Positions 8,827 through 17,681 of a stretch of DNA of 64,000 bases are shown piece by piece. The stretch is from contig NZ_FQYP01000002.1 of the NCBI RefSeq assembly GCF_900141785.1, forward strand, positions 310,001 through 374,000. Reading direction: 5' to 3'. The notes under the pieces were generated by a model. That model searched no databases, was not told the DNA's origin, and was given only the letters and a program-made list of their open reading frames with translations. How positions within the stretch are numbered: position 1 is the stretch's first letter; each line of letters begins with the position of its first letter. Made by a program: the position numbers and the translations under genes. This stretch comes from Aquimarina spongiae (GTDB lineage: Bacteria; Bacteroidota; Bacteroidia; Flavobacteriales; Flavobacteriaceae).

Positions 8827-9768
8827 CTAGATGGTAACGTACCCTTCCAGATTAGTTACGCCCCAATTCTCTAGCTCGTCTTCTGACCATAACTCAGGAA
8901 AAAATACTCTTCTTTGGTATCTGGGATGCATGTATTTGTGCCAATCGCTCCCTCCGGTTGCTTTTTTATTGGTTTTTCCAGAATCCAAATACTTACCCGC
9001 TGTTTGGTAGTGATGCATCACCCATTTGATATTCACCGTGTGATCGTAGTGACGCATGGCGTTGATCAACTTCTTTTCTTGTTGCTCTGCTTCTGGCAAT
9101 TGGATATACTTGTCCCAAAGATTCACGGTATTGTACTCCTTCATCCATTCGATCAATTCCTTTTTGTATTGTTCTTCAAAATTGGTCAGCAATTTGGATT
9201 TTTTACCGGTTTGGTAATCCTTACCCGCGGCTTGCCAATACATATGATCAAAGGCATGCTCAAAAGGAGTATCCCTATTGATGGTTTTCCTGAATCGGTA
9301 ATCGATCAAATTGATCAATTGTGTAGAGGCGATTTCTATTTTTCGGTATTGCACCGATTGGAAACCACTGGCCGGAGTGAGCGTATCTCTAAATTTCAGG
9401 TATTGCTCCACTTCCATCCCTGCCGTCATGATATCAAATGAATTTGATAACATATCAAAGTAGCGGCTGATGCGCATCAAATGCATTTCAAATTGTGTGG
9501 TGTTGATATCCTCTGCATAAGAAATTTGCCCCATCTCCCAAAGGATCATCTTAAACAACAATTCGTTGATTTGATGATACATGATAAACACCATCTCATC
9601 TGGTAATTCGGTACGTTTGATTTGTAACCCCAAAAGGGCATCTAGTTGGATGTAATCCCAGTATTTTATGGGTTCTGCATGTAATAAACCAGATAAGTAT
9701 ACATCTGGATTTTGTCCCATGGCAGTATATTTTTTATCTATTGCTGCTAGCAACTCTTCTCTATTCAT
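8827..9768 (-). CDS. kynA: Tryptophan 2,3-dioxygenase
   Basis: Haem enzyme that opens the indole ring of L-tryptophan to N-formylkynurenine, the first step of the kynurenine pathway, in the cytoplasm. The 313-residue protein carries the active-site His65 in the MYHQINELLFK segment, the FQSVQYR region, FEHAFDHMYW, a candidate haem-ligand His at 252/253 (WVMHHY) and the TGGS loop at about 271-274. It stands alone: no kynU, kmo or kynB neighbours. A nested inverted repeat lies 37-69 bp upstream of the start and may be its operator. Confidence 0.96.
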   Translation of the reverse strand: MNREELLAAIDKKYTAMGQNPDVYLSGLLHAEPIKYWDYIQLDALLGLQIKRTELPDEMVFIMYHQINELLFKMILWEMGQISYAEDINTTQFEMHLMRISRYFDMLSNSFDIMTAGMEVEQYLKFRDTLTPASGFQSVQYRKIEIASTQLINLIDYRFRKTINRDTPFEHAFDHMYWQAAGKDYQTGKKSKLLTNFEEQYKKELIEWMKEYNTVNLWDKYIQLPEAEQQEKKLINAMRHYDHTVNIKWVMHHYQTAGKYLDSGKTNKKATGGSDWHKYMHPRYQRRVFFPELWSEDELENWGVTNLEGYVTI

Positions 9769-9804
9769 GATTGAAAAAATTAAAATAAATGGAAATCCCT
9801 GGTG

Positions 9805-9837
9805 ATGATTTTATAACGAATTCGTGCACAAAATCAT
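9805..9837. repeat. Nested inverted repeat upstream of kynA
   Basis: Outer arms ATGATTTT (9805-9812) and AAAATCAT (9830-9837) enclose a perfect palindrome ACGAATTCGT (9816-9825). It sits in the expected promoter region of kynA and could be a repressor or activator site. The rest of 9769-10091 holds no other feature I can support. Confidence 0.4.
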
Positions 9838-10091
9838 TCCGGGAACTAAAAATCTAAAAAAGAAAAGAGGAGCTTATGAAAAAGGAGATTTGATGTTTAT
9901 ATAACCAGCCACACTATACAAAGTATAGGCTGCCCAATTGATATGACAATGGTGGTTATTCATTTTTGTGCTTTAAACATTTCTTATACAAAAATATTAA
10001 ATTTATTTTCTACGGATACTATGATTCTTCATTCAATTCCAACGCTTCATAATAATTTAAAATCCTATCTTCATCTCTTCAATACAAAGCT

Positions 10092-11225
10092 ATGGAGTAT
10101 CGGTTTGATTTTTATAGTATTCTGGCTTTTGTAGCATTGGTACAGCTTTTTATTTTAATGGTATATCTATGCTTTAAAAGAAAAATGAATCGGATCAATG
10201 GTTTATTGATTCTATTCTTTGCTGCACTGTCCTTTGATTTGTTTCATTACATAATCATTACAACCAAGGCGATCTTAAGTATTCCTTTCTTTATCGGTGC
10301 GGGTTCTATCGCTCAGTACTTATATGGTCCCACCATCTATTTCATTGTACTTTCGGTACTGCATCCTAATAAAAAGTTCAACCCATACCAATACCTACAC
10401 TACCTCCCTTTTCTGATCAATTTGATATGGTTTTTAAGCTATAAATCTCCCGAGCATATTGACCAGCATTTAGATATGGCCACTCAATTTGTTACCGATA
10501 TGGATAGTGATCCGAAACTTAGATTTGGATATCCTATTAGTCTACCCTCTTATATAAAATTGTTAGTACTGTTTAGCATCCACCCAATTATCTATCTCAT
10601 TGTATCCATACGAAAATTGGATGTCGTAAAAACGGATAGGAGATTAAAAAATTCTGCATACTACAAATGGTTGCGAACTATCATTTTTGGGTTTTTAACG
10701 GTTGTATTACTGAGCGAATTGGCATATGCACTTGTCCATTTTTTTGAAGTGTATTATTGGTTTTTGAACAGTTTTGTGATTTGGCGGCCTCTTTATGTTT
10801 CCTTTTTGCTCTTTGCAGCTCTGCTCTGGCCTTTATCCCATAAAAGTTTAAAACATTTTGGAAGTTCCCAGACTGGTTCCGATTTCATCATGGTATTACA
10901 GAACTATATGGAAGGATCTAAGCCCTATAAAAACCAACAGTTATCCCGATATCAACTCGCAGAAGCCCTGGAAGTATCTCCGGATTATCTCACCAACATG
11001 ATCAACAGCGAACTTGGGGTGAATTTTAGAGAATTCATCAATACCTACAGGATACAAGAAGTGAAGACCCGTATTGAACATGGAATCCTAAAGGATTTGA
11101 CCATCGAGGCAGTTGGCAATGAGGCAGGGTTCTCCTCTAAATCTACATTTTTCAGAGTGTTTAAAGATCAGGAAGGAGTAACACCTTTATCCTATGCAAA
11201 ACAACATGATCAATCTGTAAACTAG
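10092..11225 (+). CDS. Membrane-anchored AraC-family transcriptional regulator
   Basis: The N-terminal 235 residues contain about seven hydrophobic helices, ending in FLLFAALLWPL. The C-terminal 110 residues are an AraC/XylS helix-turn-helix pair: first helix-turn-helix LSRYQLAEALEVSPDYLTNMI, second in AVGNEAGFSSKSTFFRVFK, then the usual GVTPLSYAK ending. This 7TM-AraC layout is common in Flavobacteria and suggests direct signal sensing at the membrane. The next two genes on the same strand are secreted beta-propeller proteins, plausible targets; that link is inference. Confidence 0.85.
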   Translation: MEYRFDFYSILAFVALVQLFILMVYLCFKRKMNRINGLLILFFAALSFDLFHYIIITTKAILSIPFFIGAGSIAQYLYGPTIYFIVLSVLHPNKKFNPYQYLHYLPFLINLIWFLSYKSPEHIDQHLDMATQFVTDMDSDPKLRFGYPISLPSYIKLLVLFSIHPIIYLIVSIRKLDVVKTDRRLKNSAYYKWLRTIIFGFLTVVLLSELAYALVHFFEVYYWFLNSFVIWRPLYVSFLLFAALLWPLSHKSLKHFGSSQTGSDFIMVLQNYMEGSKPYKNQQLSRYQLAEALEVSPDYLTNMINSELGVNFREFINTYRIQEVKTRIEHGILKDLTIEAVGNEAGFSSKSTFFRVFKDQEGVTPLSYAKQHDQSVN

Positions 11226-11305
11226 TCTTAAAACTAAGTTTTGACACTACATTATTCCTCGTAATTACCACGATCTGGTATTGTTTTATAAGCTTTGTAT
11301 CCAAG

Positions 11306-11313
11306 TACATTTG
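11306..11313 (+). promoter_or_regulatory. Candidate promoter for the propeller gene pair
   Basis: TACATTTG fits the Bacteroidetes -7 consensus TAnnTTTG. A TTG at 11281-11283 lies 22 bp upstream, close to the usual -33 spacing. The implied leader is about 60 nt. Confidence 0.4.
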
Positions 11314-11379
11314 AAACATCACCTATTGATTTTCAATGCGTACTGATATCATCAATCAATCTTTCAAATTCAAAATACT

Positions 11380-12366
11380 ATGAAAATACATGTAGTAGGT
11401 ATCGCAATACTGTTTTTTGCTTGTACTGGTAAAAGTCAAACGAATACAATAGAAAACAAGACTGTCCAAGTGATCACAAAAACCAAAAAAGCACTATCCT
11501 CCAAAATTTTGTTTGCACGAAAACATAACACCGAAAATGGGTGGTCTATATTTTCTATCGGCCCAAATGGAACTGAAGAAAAAATCGTCATCCCATACGC
11601 ATCTGGGCAAGGCGAATACAATCCAGACATCTCTCCCGATGGTACTACGGTTTTGTTTAACTCCTATCGATTTGGTGGATGGAAACTATTAACTACTAAT
11701 CTGCTCACAAAAGAATATAAGAGGATTTCATCTTCTACTGATTATTATTTTAACGGTAGCTACTCGCCCGATGGAAATCAAATCGTATATGAAAAAGTAG
11801 GACGTGGAGAAAAAACGCAGCTATACATTTCGGATAAAAATGGAGGCAAGGAAATTTTGGTTTCTATAGGAATGAAAGATGTTGAAAACCGCATACCGGT
11901 ATGGAGTCCCGATGGCACATCCATCATTTTTTACAGCAATAAAAATGGAAGCACTGATATTTACCGTTATGATACAGCAAAAAAGGATATCACCAATCTC
12001 ACCAAAAACGAAAAGGGGAATAATTTTAATCCTAGTGTGTCTCCTGATGGAAAGAAAATTGCTTTTTTCTCGGATAGAAACGGGTATCTGGATCTATACG
12101 TCATGGATAGTGACGGAACTAACTCCAAGAACCTTACGGCCAGTCTTCATAATGAAAACAATGTGTATAATTATTACAAAAACAGCAATCTATTTTGGCT
12201 TTTTAAGTGCTCCTGGTCTCCTGACGGGTCATCTCTGGTATTCTCGAATGCCAACACCACCAATATCGATCTATTTACCATCAAAAAAGATGGCACCGAA
12301 CTACAGCAAATCACCAAAACCGAAGGATCAGAATTAACGCCTGTTTGGGGAATGATTCATCCGTAA
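11380..12366 (+). CDS. TolB/PD40-type beta-propeller lipoprotein
   Basis: N-terminal lipoprotein signal (AILFFACTG, Cys at about residue 15). The rest is a series of six or so PD40 blades with the repeated pattern SPDGTxIxFxS (for example WSPDGTSIIFYS, VSPDGKKIAFFS, WSPDGSSLVFS). Such propellers are found in TolB and in many periplasmic or outer-membrane lipoproteins of Bacteroidetes. No enzyme domain is visible. It is a paralogue of the next gene, 56 bp downstream, and probably co-transcribed with it. Specific role unknown. Confidence 0.8.
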   Translation: MKIHVVGIAILFFACTGKSQTNTIENKTVQVITKTKKALSSKILFARKHNTENGWSIFSIGPNGTEEKIVIPYASGQGEYNPDISPDGTTVLFNSYRFGGWKLLTTNLLTKEYKRISSSTDYYFNGSYSPDGNQIVYEKVGRGEKTQLYISDKNGGKEILVSIGMKDVENRIPVWSPDGTSIIFYSNKNGSTDIYRYDTAKKDITNLTKNEKGNNFNPSVSPDGKKIAFFSDRNGYLDLYVMDSDGTNSKNLTASLHNENNVYNYYKNSNLFWLFKCSWSPDGSSLVFSNANTTNIDLFTIKKDGTELQQITKTEGSELTPVWGMIHP

Positions 12367-12422
12367 CACATCAAAATGCCTTAACTACCTATTAAAATTA
12401 GTACTACATAAATCGCAATTCA

Positions 12423-13337
12423 ATGAAACGAAATATCATCACCCTATTCCTGATAAGCCATTGCTTATTTTCTTATGCCCAGTCCAAAATCATATTTTCT
12501 AAGAGTGCTGGAGGCTTAAATACTGGAGGGACTTTGGATCTCATGCTATATAATCCTGTTGACAACACCACAAAGCTGTTAATGAAAGGTACAGTAAACC
12601 GAAGAGGAGAATACAATGCAGTTACCTCCCCTGATACAAAAAACATCATTTTTAATACCTATAAGTTTAGTGGTTGGAAACTAGGCATTGGTGATTTTGA
12701 TGGGAAGACCATCACTAATATTTCAAAACTAACCTCTCGATCTAACTATGAGTATAATGCAAAATATGCACCAGATGGCTCAAAAATCGTCTATCAAGAG
12801 TACAACTGGGCAAGAGGAACTGCTGATATCTATATAGCTGATAGAACCGGAAAAAATGCCAAGCACTTCTTCACCACCAAAATCAGTGATCAGAATTTAG
12901 CCTGGACCAAAGATGGAAAGTCGATCATCCTTACTTATGTAGAAAATGAAAAATTAAGAGTTTACTTAAAATCGTTGGACCAAAAAACATTCAAAAAACT
13001 ATCACAGCATAATGCTAACGATTTTGCCGTATCTACATCTAAAGCTGAAAACAAAATTGCTTTCTTATCTGACAAAACTGGTAAAATTGATCTGTTTGTT
13101 ATGGATCTGGACACAGGCTCCATAAAAAATCTCACTCTTAATCTAAAATCAGCAGATGCTGATGTAAATAGTATCTGGGCCTATAAAACAAGTTGGTCCC
13201 CCGACGGGAAACAAATCGTTTTTAATGCCATGGTGGGTGGAGACTTAGAACTTTTTATTATCAATAAAGACGGATCAAACTTGTCTCAAATAACAAATAA
13301 CAATGACACAGAAATTACTCCCTTCTGGACGAATTAA
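12423..13337 (+). CDS. Secreted PD40-type beta-propeller protein
   Basis: Signal peptide of about 19 residues ending SYAQS, followed by PD40-like blades similar to those of the preceding gene (SPDTKNIIFNTYKFSGWKL, YAPDGSKIVYQEY, WSPDGKQIVFNA). It lacks the lipobox of its paralogue, so it should be soluble in the periplasm or exported. A shared blade beginning FNxYxFxGWKL near residue 80 ties the two proteins together as a tandem duplication. Function not known. A bidirectional hairpin terminator follows. Confidence 0.8.
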   Translation: MKRNIITLFLISHCLFSYAQSKIIFSKSAGGLNTGGTLDLMLYNPVDNTTKLLMKGTVNRRGEYNAVTSPDTKNIIFNTYKFSGWKLGIGDFDGKTITNISKLTSRSNYEYNAKYAPDGSKIVYQEYNWARGTADIYIADRTGKNAKHFFTTKISDQNLAWTKDGKSIILTYVENEKLRVYLKSLDQKTFKKLSQHNANDFAVSTSKAENKIAFLSDKTGKIDLFVMDLDTGSIKNLTLNLKSADADVNSIWAYKTSWSPDGKQIVFNAMVGGDLELFIINKDGSNLSQITNNNDTEITPFWTN

Positions 13338-13380
13338 TAAAAGCAAACTTAGATCATAAACAACGACACTATAAGCGATA

Positions 13381-13414
13381 AAAAAATCCAACCACTACTG
13401 TGATTGGATTTTTT
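13381..13414. terminator. Bidirectional terminator
   Basis: Arms AAAAAATCCAA and TTGGATTTTTT with an inner CAC/GTG pair, between two convergent genes. It belongs to the same hairpin family as the tRNA-Pro terminators. Confidence 0.8.
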
Positions 13415-13500
13415 GGTTAACAACTAAGAAACTTCAATACTTAGAGCTAACCGTACTAAATTAAAAAAAGCGAAGTAAGTTAAAACGTGATACGTTGTTT

Positions 13501-13773
13501 TTACCAAATAGTATAAGGCATGGTTATCGTCCATAACTCGGCAACCTTTTTGATCGTATCTTTTACTTTTCCGGTTATATTCTCTTTATGAGCGGTATCT
13601 ATTAAAAATATATCCAAAACTGCATCGTAATAGTGTTCGGTAAGCTCGTGTTCAAATTGATTTTCTGGTTTTATATCAAGAATTTCTGTTTCGGTTTGTG
13701 CTACATCAAAATTTTCTTTAAAAATTTGAAGCACATTTTTTTGAACAATACGTTCCTTTTCTACAATATTCAT
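13501..13773 (-). CDS. Conserved-looking small protein, unknown function
   Basis: 90 residues, acidic, no signal peptide and no membrane helix. The sequence starts MNIVEKERIVQKNVLQIF and is predicted largely helical. It begins 31 bp after the stop of the gene at 13805-14152, so the two form an operon driven by the ECF-type promoter at 14184-14209. I do not recognise a domain. Confidence 0.6.
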   Translation of the reverse strand: MNIVEKERIVQKNVLQIFKENFDVAQTETEILDIKPENQFEHELTEHYYDAVLDIFLIDTAHKENITGKVKDTIKKVAELWTITMPYTIW

Positions 13774-13804
13774 AATTAGAGCTTAATCCTTATTACCTGA
13801 GTAA

Positions 13805-14152
13805 TTAATTTTTAACTATGATATTTTCTTTTTTATCAATATCCATTAAAATCAATCTTTTCTTTACTTGAGAAACCTCTTTTCGGTCTCCTACAATTTC
13901 AATTTTATCTTCTTCATAAGAAATTGTAAAATGAGCTCCTATATACTCCTTAGCAGTTAAGTCATATTTAGAAAGTACTTTTTTAGCAACAATTGAAAAC
14001 TCTAATACTTTTCCATTCTTAGTATCTGTAAAATAAATTGCCTTATCAGATTGCCCGTTATATGTAGCAACGGTTTCCAAAATCGTTAAATCTGGTACAC
14101 TAGTAAAACTAGTCATTACCGCGGTCACTAAAATTAAAATCATGTTTTTCAT
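13805..14152 (-). CDS. Small exported protein of the ECF regulon, unknown function
   Basis: 115 residues with an N-terminal signal-like segment (MILILVTAVMTSFTS). The body alternates charged beta-strand-like stretches. No known domain recognised. Its promoter matches that of the divergent sigma factor gene, so it is very likely a direct target of that sigma factor. Envelope location would fit with the MscS channel encoded in the divergent operon. Confidence 0.65.
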   Translation of the reverse strand: MKNMILILVTAVMTSFTSVPDLTILETVATYNGQSDKAIYFTDTKNGKVLEFSIVAKKVLSKYDLTAKEYIGAHFTISYEEDKIEIVGDRKEVSQVKKRLILMDIDKKENIIVKN

Positions 14153-14183
14153 TATGTGAATTATTTATCGTTTTACTTTTTAG

Positions 14184-14209
14184 ACACAAGATTTTATAAA
14201 AAGTCACTT
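14184..14209 (-). promoter_or_regulatory. ECF-type promoter of the 13.5-14.2 kb operon
   Basis: Minus strand: AAGTGACTT as -35 and GTGTC as -10 (14184-14188), start to start 20 bp from GTGAC. It is the same element as the one before the sigma gene. The predicted leader is about 24 nt. Confidence 0.6.
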
Positions 14210-14539
14210 CTTATATATTTATGTATCTCATAAAACCATGTTTTGTTAAAAAACAGTGGATTAAAGCATTGAAAATTAGAAAGTTTAGTATTTCATCGAT
14301 TAACTATGAATCTAAGCTAGAAAAGCTCAATTAATTTGATCAAAAAAATTGGATTCTTGTGGATATTTGACAACTTCAAATAAGCAAAAGATATGTTTTG
14401 ATTCATCAAAAGTTTTCAAAAAACTACTGATTGTGGTTTATAAGAAAATAAACATTGTTTATTACGATACTTCGCAAATAATCTAATCCATTGTTTTTAA
14501 ATCAAAAAAACGATTAGAATAAAAAAACATTCTTAAAAA

Positions 14540-14564
14540 GTGACTTATTTGTAATACTGGTGTC
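14540..14564 (+). promoter_or_regulatory. ECF-type promoter of the sigma factor operon
   Basis: AAGTGACTT followed by GTGTC at 14560-14564, with the same 20-bp spacing as its divergent twin. The ATG follows 23 bp later. The GTC core of the -10 is typical of ECF promoters. This indicates autoregulation. The gap 14153-14587 holds these two promoters and otherwise only AT-rich sequence. Confidence 0.6.
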
Positions 14565-14587
14565 TCAATTATTGTATAACCATATAA

Positions 14588-15178
14588 ATGCAACACTTGG
14601 AGACTGACAATACATTCCGTAATCTAACAGATGAGGAACTTGTTGCACAAATTGTGAAAACGAAAAACTCTCTGCTATTCGAGATTTTATATGATCGATA
14701 TAGTAGTATGGTTTACAATAAGTGTTATGGTTTTGCCAAGACTGTGGATGAAACAAAAGATTTAACACAAGATATTTTTTTAAAACTATATGTAAAACTA
14801 CCCAGCTTTAAGGGAACCTCTAAGTTTTCCACCTGGTTATATGCGTTTACTTACAATTCGTGTGTCAATCATGTTAATCGTAATACTGCAAAAAAAATAG
14901 AAAAAGTGAGTGTTCCTTTACATGAAGATAATCATTTAATGATAGAAACGGATGATTACAATTTATTTCAATTAAAAGTAGATAAACTTCAAAAAGCATT
15001 AGAAATGGTATCGCCGGAAGATAAAATGATATTGCTATTAAAATATCAGGATGATCTATCCATCAAAGATTTATCAACTGTGTTAGAAATCGGAGAAAGC
15101 GCCGTAAAAATGCGTTTAAAAAGAGCAAAAGCGAGAATAATAGAAATATATAATGAAAAACTAAATGCTTATGGATAA
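14588..15178 (+). CDS. ECF-family RNA polymerase sigma factor
   Basis: 196 residues. Region 2 covers about residues 25-95 (YDRYSSMVYNKCYGF, then DLTQDIFLKLYVKL and FSTWLYAFTYNSCVNH). Region 4 covers about 130-185 (LLLKYQDDLSIKDLSTVLEI, then GESAVKMRLKRAK). It lacks regions 1 and 3, as ECF sigmas do. The next gene overlaps its end by 8 bases and encodes a 58-residue protein with no typical anti-sigma membrane helix; an MscS channel gene follows. This arrangement suggests an envelope or osmotic stress response. A matching promoter lies upstream of the gene itself and of the divergent operon. Confidence 0.93.
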   Translation: MQHLETDNTFRNLTDEELVAQIVKTKNSLLFEILYDRYSSMVYNKCYGFAKTVDETKDLTQDIFLKLYVKLPSFKGTSKFSTWLYAFTYNSCVNHVNRNTAKKIEKVSVPLHEDNHLMIETDDYNLFQLKVDKLQKALEMVSPEDKMILLLKYQDDLSIKDLSTVLEIGESAVKMRLKRAKARIIEIYNEKLNAYG

Positions 15179-15347
15179 TCCATTCAAAAAAATTGGGCAT
15201 CCCCCCCAACCCGTTCCTAAAGAATTAAAGAAAAAGGTAATGGAAGATGTAGCTGCATTTCAGTTTTTTATGGAATTGGCAGGTTTATTCTCTATAAACT
15301 ATGCTAAAGCAACCGAAAGCTTCTTTAAAAGAAGGAATCGAGATTAA
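15171..15347 (+). CDS. Small protein between sigma factor and MscS genes
   Basis: 58 residues from the ATG at 15171 (MDNPFKKIGHPPQPVP); an ATG six bases earlier is also possible. It overlaps the 3' end of the sigma gene, so translation is probably coupled. The sequence has a proline-rich start and an amphipathic helix (VAAFQFFMELAGLFSI). Position suggests a regulator of the sigma factor or a partner of the channel; neither is shown by the sequence. Confidence 0.6.
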   Translation: MDNPFKKIGHPPQPVPKELKKKVMEDVAAFQFFMELAGLFSINYAKATESFFKRRNRD

Positions 15348-15373
15348 AACTAAATAACATACAAATTATCATC

Positions 15374-16204
15374 ATGGAAACAATTACCAACTGGAAGCAA
15401 TTGACTTTTAATTCGTTAAACGAAATGTTTAAAAATGTAATGGAAACCGTGCCTAATTTACTAGGCGCCATTTTCATTCTTTTAATCGGATGGCTAGTCA
15501 CTAAGATTGTAGTATTTATTGTAAAAAGAATCTTGAAATTTGCCAAAATAGATAAACTCACAGAGGTAATTAATGAAAAAGATCTTTTTGGAAAAACAGA
15601 TATAAAATTTAACATTACTAAAGTAATTACAGGCTTTATTAAATGGGTAATGTTCTTAGTATTCTTAATTGTAGCATCGGATATTATGAACTGGCAAATT
15701 GTATCAGTAGAAATCGGAAATTTGTTACGCTATTTGCCTAAGCTTTTTAGCGCTATTGCTCTATTTATGATTGGACTTTATGTGGCCAACTTTGTAAAAA
15801 AGTCAATCCATGGAGTATTTAAATCTTTTAACCTTAGTGGCTCTAAAGCTATCGGTAATATCGTATTTTATGCCATAACGATTATCATAACGGTAACCGC
15901 TTTAAATCAAGCCGGTATAGACACTAGTATTATCACCAACAACTTAACCATTATTCTTGGAGCATTTTTAGTTGCTTTTGCTATAGGCTTTGGTCTTGGA
16001 TCTAAAGAGATCATTGGTGATTTGCTACGAACTTTTTATATGAGAAAAAGTTACGACATCGGTCAGAAAATAAAATACAATAATATTTACGGAACGATAG
16101 AATCCATAGATCACATAACTCTTATAGTAAAAACAGAAAAAGGAAAAGTAGTATTACCCATTAAAGAAATAGTAGAAAATCAAGTAGAAATAGAAGATGA
16201 ATAA
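15374..16204 (+). CDS. MscS-family small-conductance mechanosensitive channel
   Basis: 276 residues. N-terminal conserved TM helices (about 25-50, 85-110, 120-145), a pore-lining helix region near 180-215 (ILGAFLVAFAIGFGLGSKEIIGDLL) and the MscS beta domain after it (YDIGQKIKYNNIYGTIESIDHI). The family releases solutes on hypo-osmotic shock. The C-terminal vestibule domain is short. It is third in the ECF sigma operon, 26 bp after the small gene, so expression should follow the sigma factor. Confidence 0.9.
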   Translation: METITNWKQLTFNSLNEMFKNVMETVPNLLGAIFILLIGWLVTKIVVFIVKRILKFAKIDKLTEVINEKDLFGKTDIKFNITKVITGFIKWVMFLVFLIVASDIMNWQIVSVEIGNLLRYLPKLFSAIALFMIGLYVANFVKKSIHGVFKSFNLSGSKAIGNIVFYAITIIITVTALNQAGIDTSIITNNLTIILGAFLVAFAIGFGLGSKEIIGDLLRTFYMRKSYDIGQKIKYNNIYGTIESIDHITLIVKTEKGKVVLPIKEIVENQVEIEDE

Positions 16205-16539
16205 AACTTTCCGTTAGTATACTACCTAACATAATGAAGATGTGGATAACCTAAGATATCCTGATGTTTAACTTGTACTTGAGGGAAACTTTGAAATTGG
16301 AAAATAAATCTAAAGAAATGTTCCACTATAAAAGGCAGAAATTTGGTGAGCCATATAGTGACTTCAATTGCGTACTTATCAGAACATCAGGTATCTTAGT
16401 TAGGGCTACACAAACTCAACTTAATCAAATTTTCACAGCTCTGTAGCCGTTATGGGCTTCTTACAGTGTAGGGTTAATTAAATGTTTACAGGATCATTTT
16501 GATCCAAGTATGCTTCGCTTATAAAAAAACAGGTTTGCC
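16205..16539. other. Gene-poor gap with one doubtful reading frame
   Basis: 335 bp. A 60-codon plus-strand frame at 16264-16446 has no recognisable domain, signal or ribosome site, and I do not count it as a gene. No strong terminator was found. Confidence 0.4.
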
Positions 16540-17367
16540 TTAAAGTTTATTTATAATTATTCTTTTAACTACTTTAATTCCTGTTTTGGTTGTTATTTCG
16601 AGTATATACATCCCATTAAATAAATCGCTTACATCAATTTGCAAGTTGCGCGACGAACGCACTTGAACACCAAGCGTATTGTATACATGTATATGCTGTA
16701 ATTCTTCTCCTTCCTTTAGTTGAATATGAATTTTATCTCGTGCGGGGTTGGGATATACCATGAAATCATGAGACTCATTTATATCATTTGAAAGCTGCTC
16801 TACCCGTACAGCCATGAATGTAGACTCGAAGCTGTTTTTACGATTTTCATATAAAACCCTGTCATTCAAGGGAACTATCAGGTTCATTTCACCTCGGTGA
16901 TCTTCTACCAATTCATTACTAGTTTTCTTCTTAACTTCAAAAAAGAGGAGACTATTCGTATCTACCAGTACTGTGATATACTCTGGACGATCCAAATAAG
17001 ACCAAATTCCAACACCTTCCATTTTTGTTGGAATGGTTACCTGCTCTAATTGATTCCATCCAAAAGCATTACGCCCTATACTTCTTACACTATTGGGTAT
17101 GATCACGCTCTCTACCCATTCTCCTTTTTGAAAAGCATTTGCTCCTATATGAGTTAAGGTATATTCGATCCCATTATTAAGGACTTTTTCTGGCATGTTT
17201 ACACTGGTTGCAGTACCTGTATAGTCTACAACCATTACTTCATTCGAAGAGATAATCTCATATCTTAAATCGTCAACGGTAAAGCTTTGTCCATAAGTAA
17301 CTATCATTAAAAACAGAGAAATCATAACCAGTTCCCATTTATTTTTAAATTGTAATTGGCTTTTCAT
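16540..17367 (-). CDS. BspA-type leucine-rich surface protein with T9SS tail
   Basis: 275 residues. Signal peptide (about 1-27), then one copy of the module found four times in the protein at 28715-31618: a header FTVDDLRYEI...VVDYTGT and BspA-like LRR_5 repeats (IGANAFQKGEWVESVIIPNSV). From residue 200 on is a T9SS type A sorting domain (VYPNPARDKIHIQL, GMYILEI, KRIIINKL). It should be exported across the outer membrane and anchored at the surface. It is the third of three minus-strand genes after the operator at 19237, but a large inverted repeat lies just upstream, so it may be expressed separately. Confidence 0.85.
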   Translation of the reverse strand: MKSQLQFKNKWELVMISLFLMIVTYGQSFTVDDLRYEIISSNEVMVVDYTGTATSVNMPEKVLNNGIEYTLTHIGANAFQKGEWVESVIIPNSVRSIGRNAFGWNQLEQVTIPTKMEGVGIWSYLDRPEYITVLVDTNSLLFFEVKKKTSNELVEDHRGEMNLIVPLNDRVLYENRKNSFESTFMAVRVEQLSNDINESHDFMVYPNPARDKIHIQLKEGEELQHIHVYNTLGVQVRSSRNLQIDVSDLFNGMYILEITTKTGIKVVKRIIINKL

Positions 17368-17483
17368 AACTTATTCAGTACTTGTTTTTTTAGTGTTTTT
17401 TTAATCCATAAGATTATCATTATGAAGAAATGATAGTGGTCTACCCCAAATCATTACGCATAACTGGCTCCTGGTTTTTATGA

Positions 17484-17602
17484 GGTGGTATGTAAGTTGC
17501 TCCCTGTATACCCCAATTCTTATCAATTTACTAATCAACTATTTTTTCAACAAATAAGAATGCTAACGAAGCAACCTACCCTCTCTGATAAAACATACCA
17601 CC
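17484..17602. repeat. Imperfect inverted repeat of about 120 bp
   Basis: Ends are a perfect pair, GGTGGTATGT (17484-17493) and ACATACCACC (17593-17602). Inner pairs include ATTCTTAT (17516-17523) with ATAAGAAT (17554-17561) and a shared GTTGCT/AGCAAC segment. A related GTTGCTCCCT segment occurs on the minus strand near 18040. It could be a long hairpin in the transcript or a small non-autonomous element; no gene lies inside. Confidence 0.5.
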
Positions 17603-17681
17603 TTTAAACTTCTACAGTTAAGTGTTTACAACTATATGGAAACACTATCTACCCTGTATACCTTTATATCTCGTATTGTTT

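Noticed and set aside
11879-12337. 152-codon frame inside the propeller gene
   Set aside because: Second frame of a repeat-rich gene; no protein-like features.
14204-14570. The two AAGTGACTT elements as an inverted operator rather than promoters
   Set aside because: Each has its own GTGTC at the same spacing and points to its own start codon, which fits ECF promoters better.
16264-16446. 60-codon frame after the MscS gene
   Set aside because: No domain, signal or ribosome site; composition not convincing.
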